Both the position numbers and the translations under genes were made by a program. Of a DNA stretch of 58,224 nt, positions 32,551 through 40,122 are shown piece by piece. The DNA comes from Sulfuricurvum sp. (lineage in GTDB: Bacteria > Campylobacterota > Campylobacteria > Campylobacterales > Sulfurimonadaceae), in NCBI RefSeq assembly GCF_023229695.1, contig NZ_JALNYS010000012.1, positions 1-58,224 on the forward strand, read 5' to 3'. Within the stretch, counting starts at the first letter, position 1; every line of letters starts with the position of its first letter. The notes under the pieces are model-generated. The model was not told where the DNA came from. It ran no database searches and saw only the letters and a program-made list of their open reading frames with translations.

Positions 32551-33529
32551 TTTTATAATGCCTTCCTGTGTGTTGTGATAATCGTGATATGATCAATCTT
32601 AGAATATGAGTCATGATCGTCACTAGAGCTTTTTTCTTTGGTTTGCCCGTTTCAAGTAGTCTTTGATATTTCAGTTTGATAATTGGATTCCACATCACAG
32701 AAGAAACGGCAGACATGTAAAGTGCTTTACGTGCATTTTTATCACCACTGTGTGATATATGTGAACCACGTTTAACAGAAATACCGGATTCGTACGGAAC
32801 CGGAGAAAGGCCAATGAAAGAGACCGTTTGATTTGGTTTGAACTTATCAAAAGTGTCATAAATAATCGGGAGAAGGTTAAGCAATAAACCATCACCAACG
32901 CCTTTGATTTCGTCTTTAATGAGTTTTGCTTCTGGGATAGCGGTGTAAAGTTCTTTAACCGCGTATTTCTCCAATATGTCTTGCATATCCGATAATTTCA
33001 AAATCATTTGTTCAAGTTCGAGGATTAGGAAATCATCAGCTTTTCGGACTTTTAGTGAGTGGAGAAGATTTTTAGTTTGTCTGATCTGTTTTTCGTAAAG
33101 TTCGAGTGAGGTTGTATAGGGTTTAAAACGATCTAAAGTTGGCTTTTCATAACGTTCATTATCTTCGTTTTTTGAGAGATAAAGGGCGATAGAATAGCTG
33201 TCAGATTTGTCCGTTTTACCTTTGGTCTTTTTCGATGATTTGGAAAAATGGAAAACTGATCTTGGAGAAAGTACAAAGGGTTCGAGACCCTCAGCAACTA
33301 AGAATTTTTCTAAGTCTTTATGATAAACGCCTGTTGACTCAAAGCCTATTTGGCCACCATTAAGCATTTTATAAACGCTTAGAAAAGATTCATAGCCGTT
33401 AAGGGTTTGATCGTACTTATTGTAATGCGGTTTGTTTTCGATTAAAAAGCAAACGTCAAATGTATCTTTGGAAATGTCGATACCTGTGAAGTTAAAAGAT
33501 TTATCTAATGATTCTATCTTAGCTTTCAT
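32525..33529 (-). CDS. IS110-family (DEDD) recombinase, likely phage integrase
   Basis: A 334-residue IS110/Piv-type recombinase. The N-terminal RuvC-like domain shows D18 (GIDISKD), E64 (IGFESTGVYH) and D107/D110 (KTDKSD); the C-terminal transposase_20 domain has GVGDGLLLNLLP, the FIGLSPVPYESG turn and S259 in the HISHSGDKNARKALYM segment as candidate catalytic serine. Ribosome site TAGGAAACAG precedes ATG 33529. There are no obvious terminal inverted repeats of an independent IS, and the stop lies 26 bases inside the next phage gene. IS110-like recombinases serve filamentous phages of Neisseria; the same use is inferred here. Confidence 0.88.
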   Translation of the reverse strand: MKAKIESLDKSFNFTGIDISKDTFDVCFLIENKPHYNKYDQTLNGYESFLSVYKMLNGGQIGFESTGVYHKDLEKFLVAEGLEPFVLSPRSVFHFSKSSKKTKGKTDKSDSYSIALYLSKNEDNERYEKPTLDRFKPYTTSLELYEKQIRQTKNLLHSLKVRKADDFLILELEQMILKLSDMQDILEKYAVKELYTAIPEAKLIKDEIKGVGDGLLLNLLPIIYDTFDKFKPNQTVSFIGLSPVPYESGISVKRGSHISHSGDKNARKALYMSAVSSVMWNPIIKLKYQRLLETGKPKKKALVTIMTHILRLIISRLSQHTGRHYKNEKTNTNR

Positions 33530-33700
33530 GCTACTGTTTCCTATTTAGATTAATTTTGAAGTTCCATATCTTTGGATGAGTTATTTCACTCACATGCGTT
33601 ATCTGAACTTAACAAAATTATATTTGGAAACATCGAAAAACAAAAAAGAATTAATGTTTTTGATGGATAGAGTGATTATAGAAATGCGTTATAATAGGGG
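33530..33700. other. Non-coding AT-rich flank of the recombinase; candidate attachment and guide-RNA region
   Basis: 171 bases between the recombinase start and mlaE. It holds an inverted repeat CATCGAAAAACA (33631-33642) / TGTTTTTGATG (33655-33665), a weaker GAGT/ACTC pair near 33577-33590, and a TATAAT box at 33690-33695. IS110-family elements such as IS621 carry their bridge RNA in a non-coding end beside the recombinase, so this flank is the place to look for one. Whether it is phage or host DNA is not decided by eye. Confidence 0.45.
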
Positions 33701-34819
33701 ATGCAAAATTCAGCCGTAGCGAGCATCGTTATCCAGCACCAAGAGGAGTATCACCTCTTCGTATGCAGCGGAGATTGGAGTATCGAGACGATTTCTCCCA
33801 TTGCCGCGAAACTCGAAGCATTCCGTCCGAAAGGGGCGATACGGTGGGATTTAACCGCCATTTCCCAGATCGATTCAGCGGGGATCGCCCTGATAGAGCT
33901 CTCCTATCGGCAGTTTGAAGCAAAAGGGTTCCCTTCCGAAATGATCGGGAGCAGTGAAAAGTACCAACGGCTCTTTCAGCTTCTCTATGCCCGTCCCTAT
34001 ACCGAGCCGCTTGCATCGGACCAAAACTCGTGGATTTACCGTATCGGCCGAGAGAGTTACCGTTGGGGAGCGGAGATCTTCCGATTTTTCCATTTTTTCG
34101 GTGAGCTGTTCCTCGTTCTTCTCCACAGCCTACGCCACCCCTCGACGATCCGTTACCGTTCCGTCGTTTCACATATTTTCACCTCCGGAATCACGGCCCT
34201 CCCCATCATCGCCATCAGCGCTTTTTTAATCGGCGTCGTCGTCGCATTTCAAAGCATCGTCCAGCTCCAAAAATTCGGCGCCGATATTTTTATCGTCGAT
34301 ATGATCGGGATATCGCTCTCTCGGGAGCTGGCTCCGCTGATTACCGCCATCGTCGTCGCAGGGCGCAGCGGATCGGCCTATACCGCCCAAATCGGTGCGA
34401 TGAAAATGACGCAGGAGATCGACGCGATGAAAACGATGGGGTTTCACCCCTTCCTTTTTTTGGTCTGGCCCCGTATTTTTGCCCTGATGATCGTGATGCC
34501 GCTGCTGATCTTTTTTGCCGACATCGTCGGAATTGCGGGAGGGATGGTGATCGCTTCGACGCAGGCAAACCTCTCTTTTATCGAGTTTATCCATCGTCTC
34601 CAGATTGCGTTACCGCTCAAACATCTCGTCATCGGTATTATCAAAGGCCCTTTTTTCGCTTTTCTGATTGTCATCGCCAGCAGTTTTCGGGGATTTCAGG
34701 TCTCCTCCAACACGGAGAGCATCGGCCGCTATACGACCAAAAGCGTCGTGAACTCCATCTTTCTGGTGATCGCCTGCGATGCCCTTTTCTCCATTATCCT
34801 GACGGAGTTCAAACTATGA
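33701..34819 (+). CDS. mlaE: MlaE-type lipid ABC transporter permease with N-terminal STAS domain
   Basis: A 372-residue inner-membrane permease for phospholipid trafficking between the two membranes. Residues 1-95 form a STAS-like domain (DLTAISQIDSAGIALIELSYR), fused to the MlaE permease (about 110-372) with the conserved TAIVVAGRSGSAYTAQIGAM segment. In E. coli the STAS protein MlaB is separate; the fusion is common in other Proteobacteria. A TATAAT box lies five bases before the ATG and AGGGG abuts the ATG, so translation may be leaderless. First gene of a four- to five-gene operon. Confidence 0.92.
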   Translation: MQNSAVASIVIQHQEEYHLFVCSGDWSIETISPIAAKLEAFRPKGAIRWDLTAISQIDSAGIALIELSYRQFEAKGFPSEMIGSSEKYQRLFQLLYARPYTEPLASDQNSWIYRIGRESYRWGAEIFRFFHFFGELFLVLLHSLRHPSTIRYRSVVSHIFTSGITALPIIAISAFLIGVVVAFQSIVQLQKFGADIFIVDMIGISLSRELAPLITAIVVAGRSGSAYTAQIGAMKMTQEIDAMKTMGFHPFLFLVWPRIFALMIVMPLLIFFADIVGIAGGMVIASTQANLSFIEFIHRLQIALPLKHLVIGIIKGPFFAFLIVIASSFRGFQVSSNTESIGRYTTKSVVNSIFLVIACDALFSIILTEFKL

Positions 34820-35595
34820 GCCGGGCGATCATCCGGGTCGAAAACGTGGTGAGCACTTTCGGAGAGGCCCTGATCCACGACCGCATCAGCTGTACGGTGT
34901 ATGAGCATGAGATATATGCCCTTTTGGGGGGGAGCGGATCGGGAAAATCGACCCTGATGCGGGAGATGATCATGCTCCAAGCTCCCCAAAGCGGAACCAT
35001 CACCGTAATGGGAGAAAACATTGCCGATCTCAGCCTCGAAGAGGCTCACCGGCTCCGTCAGAAATGGGGAGTCCTGTTCCAGTCGGGAGCCCTTTTCTCC
35101 TCTCTCACCGTAGGGGAGAACATCGCCCTCCTGTACAAAGAGTACACCGCATTACCTCCGAAACTGATCCGTGAACTCGTCAAACTCAAAATCGATCTGG
35201 TAGGGCTCCCCCTCCATGCGATCCACCTTTATCCAAGCGAACTCAGCGGCGGGATGGTCAAACGGGCGGCTCTGGCACGGGCGTTGGCGCTTGATCCCAA
35301 ACTGCTGTTTCTGGATGAACCCACTTCGGGACTCGATCCGCTAAGCTCCCGCCAGTTTGACACCCTGATTCGCGAACTCCGGGATCTGCTTGGGCTCACC
35401 GTTGTTATGGTGACCCATGATTTGGATACCGTACACCACATTATCGACCGTCTCCTCCTCCTGGGAGAACATAAGGCCATTGCAGAGGGGTCGCTTGAGG
35501 AGGTACTGACCATCAACCATCCGATTATCGACTATTTTTTTCAAACCGCACACGCACCATCTCATCGAAAGGGGATCCATGGAATCCAAAGTTAA
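34816..35595 (+). CDS. mlaF: MlaF-type ABC transporter ATPase
   Basis: A 259-residue ABC ATPase. Walker A GGSGSGKST (about residues 34-42), signature SELSGGMVKRAALARALA, Walker B LLFLDEPTSGLDP and the switch histidine VTHD. Overlaps mlaE by four bases and mlaD by 17, so the complex is made in stoichiometric fashion. Energises lipid transfer through MlaE/MlaD. Confidence 0.95.
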   Translation: MSRAIIRVENVVSTFGEALIHDRISCTVYEHEIYALLGGSGSGKSTLMREMIMLQAPQSGTITVMGENIADLSLEEAHRLRQKWGVLFQSGALFSSLTVGENIALLYKEYTALPPKLIRELVKLKIDLVGLPLHAIHLYPSELSGGMVKRAALARALALDPKLLFLDEPTSGLDPLSSRQFDTLIRELRDLLGLTVVMVTHDLDTVHHIIDRLLLLGEHKAIAEGSLEEVLTINHPIIDYFFQTAHAPSHRKGIHGIQS

Positions 35596-36550
35596 CTATA
35601 CCGCTGTCGGTCTCTTTGTCATACTCTTTACCACGGCACTCGTTGCATTCGGATTTTGGCTGGGCAAATACAATGGGGATACAAAGGATTACCGTTACTA
35701 CAAGCTCTTTATCACCGAGTCGGTTGCCGGCCTCTCCCCCGAAGCGGCGGTCAAATTTCGCGGAGTGGATGTCGGAAAAGTGGAAACGATCCTGATCAAT
35801 CCGAACAACAGCGAAGAGATTGAACTCACGTTGAAAATCAAAAAAGAGACCCCCATCAAAACCGATTCGTATGCGATCTTGAAATTTTACGGCATCACCG
35901 GACTCGCCTACATCGAGATCGCCGGAGGGACGAAAGAGAGCCCCCTCCTCGTGAGCGATGAGCACACCGTTGCGACGATCCCCTCCTCCCCTTCGCTGAT
36001 CAAACGGCTGGATGAATCACTGAGCAACGTTGCCTCAAAACTCTCGACCACCCTAGATAAAGCCGACCGCCTTTTCAATGACCGTAATGTCGAAAATGTC
36101 GCCCTGACGCTGGAACATTTGCGCTCCCTGAGCGTTCAGCTCGACGGCTATCAAAATGAGGTCCGAACCCTGATTCAGCAGACCATCGCATTGGAAAACA
36201 ACGCGACCGGTTCTCTCAACTCCATCCAAGATGCCGCCGACGAGACCAAAAAATCTGCCGCCAATTTTAATAACGTCGTCACCGTAAAAATGGGCAATAC
36301 TCTCGATTCACTCGAAAAAAGCTCCCGAGAAACACACGCCCTCATCCAGAAAATCGAACAGACGGTCGATCGGGGAGACTATGATCTGCGTTCCGTTGCG
36401 GCACCTACCGCTACGGAGTTCAATGAACTCATCGCCCAGACAAAACTCCTCTCCAACGAATTGGAACAAAGCTTGAATCACCTTAAAAACAGCCCTTCCG
36501 ATTTGCTCTTCAAAACATCCAAACCAACCCCCGGCCCAGGAGAAAAATGA
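35579..36550 (+). CDS. mlaD: MlaD-type MCE domain lipid-binding protein
   Basis: A 323-residue protein with one N-terminal transmembrane anchor (YTAVGLFVILFTTALVAFGFWLG region) and an MCE domain (about 40-120: GLSPEAAVKFRGVDVGKVETI, KFYGITGLAYIEIAGG). The C-terminal 180 residues are a long helical coil (repeated leucine, glutamine, asparagine) that may form the tunnel or needle seen in MCE systems. Located in the periplasm, hexameric by family. Confidence 0.92.
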   Translation: MESKVNYTAVGLFVILFTTALVAFGFWLGKYNGDTKDYRYYKLFITESVAGLSPEAAVKFRGVDVGKVETILINPNNSEEIELTLKIKKETPIKTDSYAILKFYGITGLAYIEIAGGTKESPLLVSDEHTVATIPSSPSLIKRLDESLSNVASKLSTTLDKADRLFNDRNVENVALTLEHLRSLSVQLDGYQNEVRTLIQQTIALENNATGSLNSIQDAADETKKSAANFNNVVTVKMGNTLDSLEKSSRETHALIQKIEQTVDRGDYDLRSVAAPTATEFNELIAQTKLLSNELEQSLNHLKNSPSDLLFKTSKPTPGPGEK

Positions 36551-37161
36551 TGCGCCCCCCTCTCTTTTTAGTTACTCTCACCCTTCTCATAGCAGGGTGC
36601 AGTACCCAGACCCCCCCGATGAACGAATACATCCTCTCCTCTGCGTCACTCGCGCCATCATTCATTGAATCGGCAGCTCCCTACACCCTGAAAATGGCTC
36701 CCCCGAAAGCACGCCCATCTCTGATCTCCAAACTCTTTTATTACCGCGAAGGGGAGAATAAAATCGGAAGCTACCTGTACAGCCAATGGGTCGATGCACC
36801 CGCCGCCATGCTCGATCGGCTCCTCTACACTTCTCTTCAGCAAAATCGCCTCTTTAGCACCACCCTCTCCTCCGGTTCCAACGCTTCGGGCGATTTGGTA
36901 CTCGAATCGATGTTGCATGATTTTTCACACCGCATCGATCGTTCAGGCCATAGCATGGGGGAGATCGATATCACCTACACCCTCATCGATACCAAAACCA
37001 AAAAAGTGATCGCCTCGAAACGGTTCACCGCTTCATCCCCCACACCCACCGTGGATGCACAAGGAGGGGTTATCGCCCTCGATCATGCCGCCACCCATAT
37101 CATTGAGCAGTGCAGTGCATGGCTCCATCTTATCTCAAAGGAACCTTCATGGAAAAAATAG
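36547..37161 (+). CDS. ABC-type transport auxiliary lipoprotein (PqiC/MlaD-partner type)
   Basis: A 204-residue lipoprotein: signal peptide with lipobox LIAGC (cysteine about residue 18), then a single ABC_trans_aux/YmbA-type domain (PF03886), with LASPFIE-like start, YYREGENKIGSYLYSQW and a late VAS-RF strand. It likely links the MCE complex to the outer membrane. Overlaps mlaD by four bases and the pfkA start by 13. Confidence 0.82.
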   Translation: MMRPPLFLVTLTLLIAGCSTQTPPMNEYILSSASLAPSFIESAAPYTLKMAPPKARPSLISKLFYYREGENKIGSYLYSQWVDAPAAMLDRLLYTSLQQNRLFSTTLSSGSNASGDLVLESMLHDFSHRIDRSGHSMGEIDITYTLIDTKTKKVIASKRFTASSPTPTVDAQGGVIALDHAATHIIEQCSAWLHLISKEPSWKK

Positions 37162-38129
37162 CGATTCTCTGCTCCGGAGGCGATGTCTCCGGAATGAACC
37201 CGGCACTTAAACGGTTTGTCGAATATGCCTACGTCCAAGGGCTTCAACCCTATTTTGTATTTGACGGCTACGAAGGACTTATCGATAACCGTATCCATGA
37301 AGCCCACTACCACGACGTCAGCGGAATCGTCTCCCGTGGCGGGACCAAAATCCGTTCCGCCCGTTCCGCAAGATTCAAAGAGGCATCCTTCCGGGCCATA
37401 GCGGCAGAGAATCTCAAAAAACGGGGAATTAGCAAACTGATCGTCCTCGGAGGAGACGGAAGTTTTCGGGGGATGGAACGTTTTCATCACGAAAGCGGAA
37501 TCGCTTTTTGCGGTATCCCCTCTACGATTGACAACGATATCAACGGGACCGATTACTGTCTGGGGGTCGATACCGCCTTGAACATCATTAAAAATGCGGT
37601 TGATGCGCTGCGCGATACCGCATCCTCATTTCGGCGGGCATTCGTGATCGAAACGATGGGGCGAAACTGCGGATATCTGGCACTCGTTTCAGCCATCACT
37701 TCAGGAGCGGAGATGTGTCTGGTTCCGGAAATTCCGATCGATTATACCGAGTACAAAGGGTGTTTTGAATCGCAGATACGGAATGGACGCGATTATTTTA
37801 TCGCCATTGTCTCCGAAGCACTCCAAAATACCAAAGAGGTCTCCGAATGGTTTGAAACGGAACTCGGGTTCGAATCGCGTATCACCTTGCTAGGTCATGT
37901 TCAGCGGGGGGGAAATCCCACCGTTTATGATCGTTTGATGGCGTATAAATTTATTACCTATGCGATGAACGGGTTACTGGAGGGGCGGACCAACTCGGTG
38001 ATCTGTTACAACAAAAGCCATTTTAATTTTAAAACCATTGATGAAGTCGCGCTCAACCCTTACCGTCTCGACGAAGAGCTGGTCAACCTTGGGCGCGAAC
38101 AATTTGCTCCATCGCGCTGTCAAATGTAG
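37149..38129 (+). CDS. pfkA: ATP-dependent 6-phosphofructokinase
   Basis: A 326-residue PFK converting fructose 6-phosphate to the 1,6-bisphosphate. Motifs: CSGGDVSGMNPAL (residues 8-20, usually GGDAPGMN), GGDGS at 101-105 (glycine at the ATP-type position), STIDND with the catalytic aspartate D128, ETMGRNCGYLAL and GHVQRGGNPTVYDR. Start chosen at ATG 37149 where homology begins. Many Campylobacterota lack this glycolytic enzyme, so its presence is informative for carbon metabolism. It overlaps the lipoprotein gene by 13 bases, an unexpected operon partner. Confidence 0.92.
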   Translation: MEKIAILCSGGDVSGMNPALKRFVEYAYVQGLQPYFVFDGYEGLIDNRIHEAHYHDVSGIVSRGGTKIRSARSARFKEASFRAIAAENLKKRGISKLIVLGGDGSFRGMERFHHESGIAFCGIPSTIDNDINGTDYCLGVDTALNIIKNAVDALRDTASSFRRAFVIETMGRNCGYLALVSAITSGAEMCLVPEIPIDYTEYKGCFESQIRNGRDYFIAIVSEALQNTKEVSEWFETELGFESRITLLGHVQRGGNPTVYDRLMAYKFITYAMNGLLEGRTNSVICYNKSHFNFKTIDEVALNPYRLDEELVNLGREQFAPSRCQM

Positions 38130-38946
38130 GGTATTTAAAGAGAAATCCCCCCTCTTGCAACACGCGAGGGTAGACCTCCTTGGAATCGAGCATCACGACC
38201 GATCCCTCACCGAATATGAGCTTCACCACCCAGGCGGGAAGGGTAAAAAAGGTAGGACGGTGCAGTATCTTTCCCATTATTCTTGTCTGCCCCAGATTGC
38301 AGATCGGCTCAGGGGAGGTAAAGTTGACCGCCCCTTCAATCAATTTGTTGTCGATCAAAAAGGCACACGCACGGACCAGATCCTCAAGATGTATCCACGA
38401 TATCATCTGAAATCCGTCCCCCATTTTTCCCCCGACCCCGAGTTTGAAAGGGGGGAGCATCTTCTCCATCGCTCCCCCTCCCGCGCCGTACACGACGCCA
38501 AAACGCATCGTACAAACGCGGGTGTGAGACGAATGTCCCCGCATGGCGGCATTTTCCCAATCGCGTACGAGCAACGCTAAAAAGTCATCGCTGTAATCGC
38601 GTGAGTACTCATCATGCTGATGATACTTATCGTAAATTCCGACGGCCGAGGCGTTTAAGAGGGTATGGGGAGGATGGGGGGCCTCGCGTATCGCCCTGAC
38701 CAGTTTATCGGTAGTCTCCAGACGGCTTTGCCGCAAAAGCTGTTTGTAGCTTCTGCTCCATCGTCCCAGAATACTCGCTCCGGCAAGATTGATGACGACA
38801 TCCGCGCGATTCACCCTGTTTATAATCGATTCGAGCGAGGAGGAGCTGCGGATACTGAGCCCGACCACCTCATCCCCCTCTTGTTCGAAATGATGTTTCA
38901 AAGCACTCCCCACAAATCCGTTCGATCCGCAAATGACTATTTTCAT
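38083..38946 (-). CDS. TIGR01777 family NAD(P)-dependent epimerase (YfcH-like)
   Basis: A 287-residue short-chain dehydrogenase-like protein with an N-terminal Rossmann GSNGFVGSAL, the ADVVINLAGASILGRWS segment and the NASAVGIYDKY motif of the YfcH/SulA subfamily. Substrate unknown. Its 3' end overlaps the convergent pfkA by 47 bases. Confidence 0.88.
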   Translation of the reverse strand: MKIVICGSNGFVGSALKHHFEQEGDEVVGLSIRSSSSLESIINRVNRADVVINLAGASILGRWSRSYKQLLRQSRLETTDKLVRAIREAPHPPHTLLNASAVGIYDKYHQHDEYSRDYSDDFLALLVRDWENAAMRGHSSHTRVCTMRFGVVYGAGGGAMEKMLPPFKLGVGGKMGDGFQMISWIHLEDLVRACAFLIDNKLIEGAVNFTSPEPICNLGQTRIMGKILHRPTFFTLPAWVVKLIFGEGSVVMLDSKEVYPRVLQEGGFLFKYPTFDSAMEQIVRAQG

Positions 38947-39086
38947 TTCAACCCTTATTTGGAATGGACGTTCATTAGAAAGATTGTAACAAATCGCTTG
39001 GATAGGGAGTTTTAAAGATAGAGGCAGAATAATTATTAAAGAAAGGATAAAGGGGATTCACCCTCAAAGAGGGCGAAAAAAGGGAA

Positions 39087-39428
39087 TTAACCGCAAGAAG
39101 GGACGTTTCCTGAATCGGAACCGTACTCTTTCGCGAAATCACCGATATCTTGTAGCTTTTCTTTGTTATTCGGGTCAGTCAAAATCGGTTTTGCTGCCGG
39201 GAATTTTTCACTGTACTCTTTGATGAATCCAGCTGCGTCGTTAGCAAAAAGTTCAGTCCATTCATCGACCGTATGCTCAGCAGCAAACTTGGTACCGTTC
39301 ATGTTGAATTTTGCTTTTAACGTTTTAAGATATGCCTTTTGACCGGATTTTGCATCAGCAAAAGCGGCAGTACTCATCATACTTGCAGCAACAACAGCCG
39401 CAAGAAAAAATGACGTTGTTTTTGTCAT
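39087..39428 (-). CDS. Small periplasmic protein, cytochrome-like without haem motif
   Basis: A 113-residue exported protein with a signal peptide cut near AFA-DAKSG. I chose ATG 39428 because AAGGGGAACTTT precedes it and a signal peptide follows at once. The mature part (AYLKTLKAKFNMNGTKFAAEH, EWTELFANDAAGFIKEY, DIGDFAKEYGSDSGNVPSCG) resembles small class I cytochromes in helix layout but has no CXXCH haem-binding site; a single cysteine is at the C-terminus. Similar proteins are common in Sulfurimonas relatives. Function unknown. Confidence 0.75.
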   Translation of the reverse strand: MTKTTSFFLAAVVAASMMSTAAFADAKSGQKAYLKTLKAKFNMNGTKFAAEHTVDEWTELFANDAAGFIKEYSEKFPAAKPILTDPNNKEKLQDIGDFAKEYGSDSGNVPSCG

Positions 39429-39597
39429 AAAGTTCCCCTTAGATTTAGTTTTAAGTACTTTTGCCTTTGTAAACAGAGGCAAAAATTCTTTGATACTTTT
39501 TAATGATAGCTTAGAAAGGATAAACGAACGTTTAACGCGTAGCCCTTACCTCTTTTTTTTAGCTTCAATATATCAAAAATGTATCAAATAGTCTCAA

Positions 39598-39936
39598 CTA
39601 CTCCTCGTCAGCCTGATCCGGGTTCTCCTCAGAGAGCCCCCCTTTGACTTCGCGACGAATTTTATCCTGACGAATTTTACGATACGCTTTGTATTGCGCT
39701 TTCGCCAGCTCTTCCCCTTCCATTCCGACCTCTTTACCGATCTCTTCCGCCGAAAGACCCGCTTCATTCATCATAATCATCCGAAACTCTTTTTTTGTCA
39801 AATGGCGTTTTAACGACGCATACAGCTCACGCTCGTCTTCACCGAGTTCTACCGCACTGCACTCATAAATACGGGCCAATACTTCGCGAATTGTTTTATC
39901 AGGGTTGTAACGCAACCAGAGAGAATTTTCTAACAT
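39598..39936 (-). CDS. Small HTH-like cytoplasmic protein, 112 residues
   Basis: Acidic/basic helical protein. Residues 50-85 (TKKEFRMIMMNEAGLSAEEIGKEVGM) resemble region 4 type helix-turn-helix of sigma factors or related DNA-binding proteins. Ribosome site AAAAAGG in front of ATG 39936. The end is glutamate-rich. It is a conserved-hypothetical look for this phylum; role unknown. Confidence 0.65.
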   Translation of the reverse strand: MLENSLWLRYNPDKTIREVLARIYECSAVELGEDERELYASLKRHLTKKEFRMIMMNEAGLSAEEIGKEVGMEGEELAKAQYKAYRKIRQDKIRREVKGGLSEENPDQADEE

Positions 39937-39960
39937 ACTTTTTTCCTTTTTATACGCGTG

Positions 39961-40027
39961 CGGAGCAAAGCCCCGCCCGCTACGCTAACGCTAAGTTCTC
40001 TTCGGCAGAGAGCCCGCGCACGCTTGC
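39961..40027 (-). repeat. 67-base perfect direct repeat, unit 1 (family B-like)
   Basis: Identical over 67 bases to 40050-40116. Read on the minus strand it has CTCTGCCGAAGAG (hairpin), AACTTAGCGTTAGCGTAGCG and a GGGC/GCTTTGCTCCG arm: the same order as repeat B (hairpin, core with AGCGTAGCG, hairpin). Between the adjacent 39936 gene and serB. Confidence 0.75.
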
Positions 40028-40049
40028 ACCTTCTTTGCTTAAACGCCGA

Positions 40050-40116
40050 CGGAGCAAAGCCCCGCCCGCTACGCTAACGCTAAGTTCTCTTCGGCAGAGA
40101 GCCCGCGCACGCTTGC
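40050..40116 (-). repeat. 67-base perfect direct repeat, unit 2 (family B-like)
   Basis: Second, identical unit, 22 bases from the first; it ends six bases before the serB stop codon. Perfect identity points to a recent tandem duplication of the element. Confidence 0.78.
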
Positions 40117-40122
40117 GTGCTT

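Larger units (their letters stand above)
22394..33543 (-). mobile_element. Compact prophage with rolling-circle Rep, lysozyme and IS110-family recombinase
   Basis: About 11 kb, visibly AT-rich against its surroundings, with every gene on the minus strand and mostly overlapping. Order of transcription: recombinase, HTH, 128-residue protein, small genes, Rep, membrane protein, coiled-coil spike, membrane proteins, four unknown proteins, hairpin-rich region, twin 114-residue proteins, 202-residue protein, small membrane protein, lysozyme, terminator. No Walker A motif is seen in any product, and no terminase, portal, capsid protease or tail gene. The left border lies between the znuB stop and 22441; the right border lies between the recombinase start and mlaE. 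A shared TTTCCTA (22402-22408, 33537-33543) is a weak att candidate. Confidence 0.75.

Noticed and set aside
22402..33543. TTTCCTA as prophage attachment core
   Set aside because: Seven bases can match by chance, and the right copy is the ribosome site of the recombinase gene. Kept only as a weak border hint, not as an att site.
22394..33543. Classification as a filamentous (inovirus) prophage
   Set aside because: Rep type, small membrane proteins and IS110 recombinase fit, but no Zot/pI ATPase, no typical short coat protein with signal peptide, and a cytoplasmic-type lysozyme is present.
39961..40116. CRISPR-like direct repeats
   Set aside because: Only two 67-base units with a 22-base gap, imperfectly palindromic and related to repeat B; no array, no cas genes.
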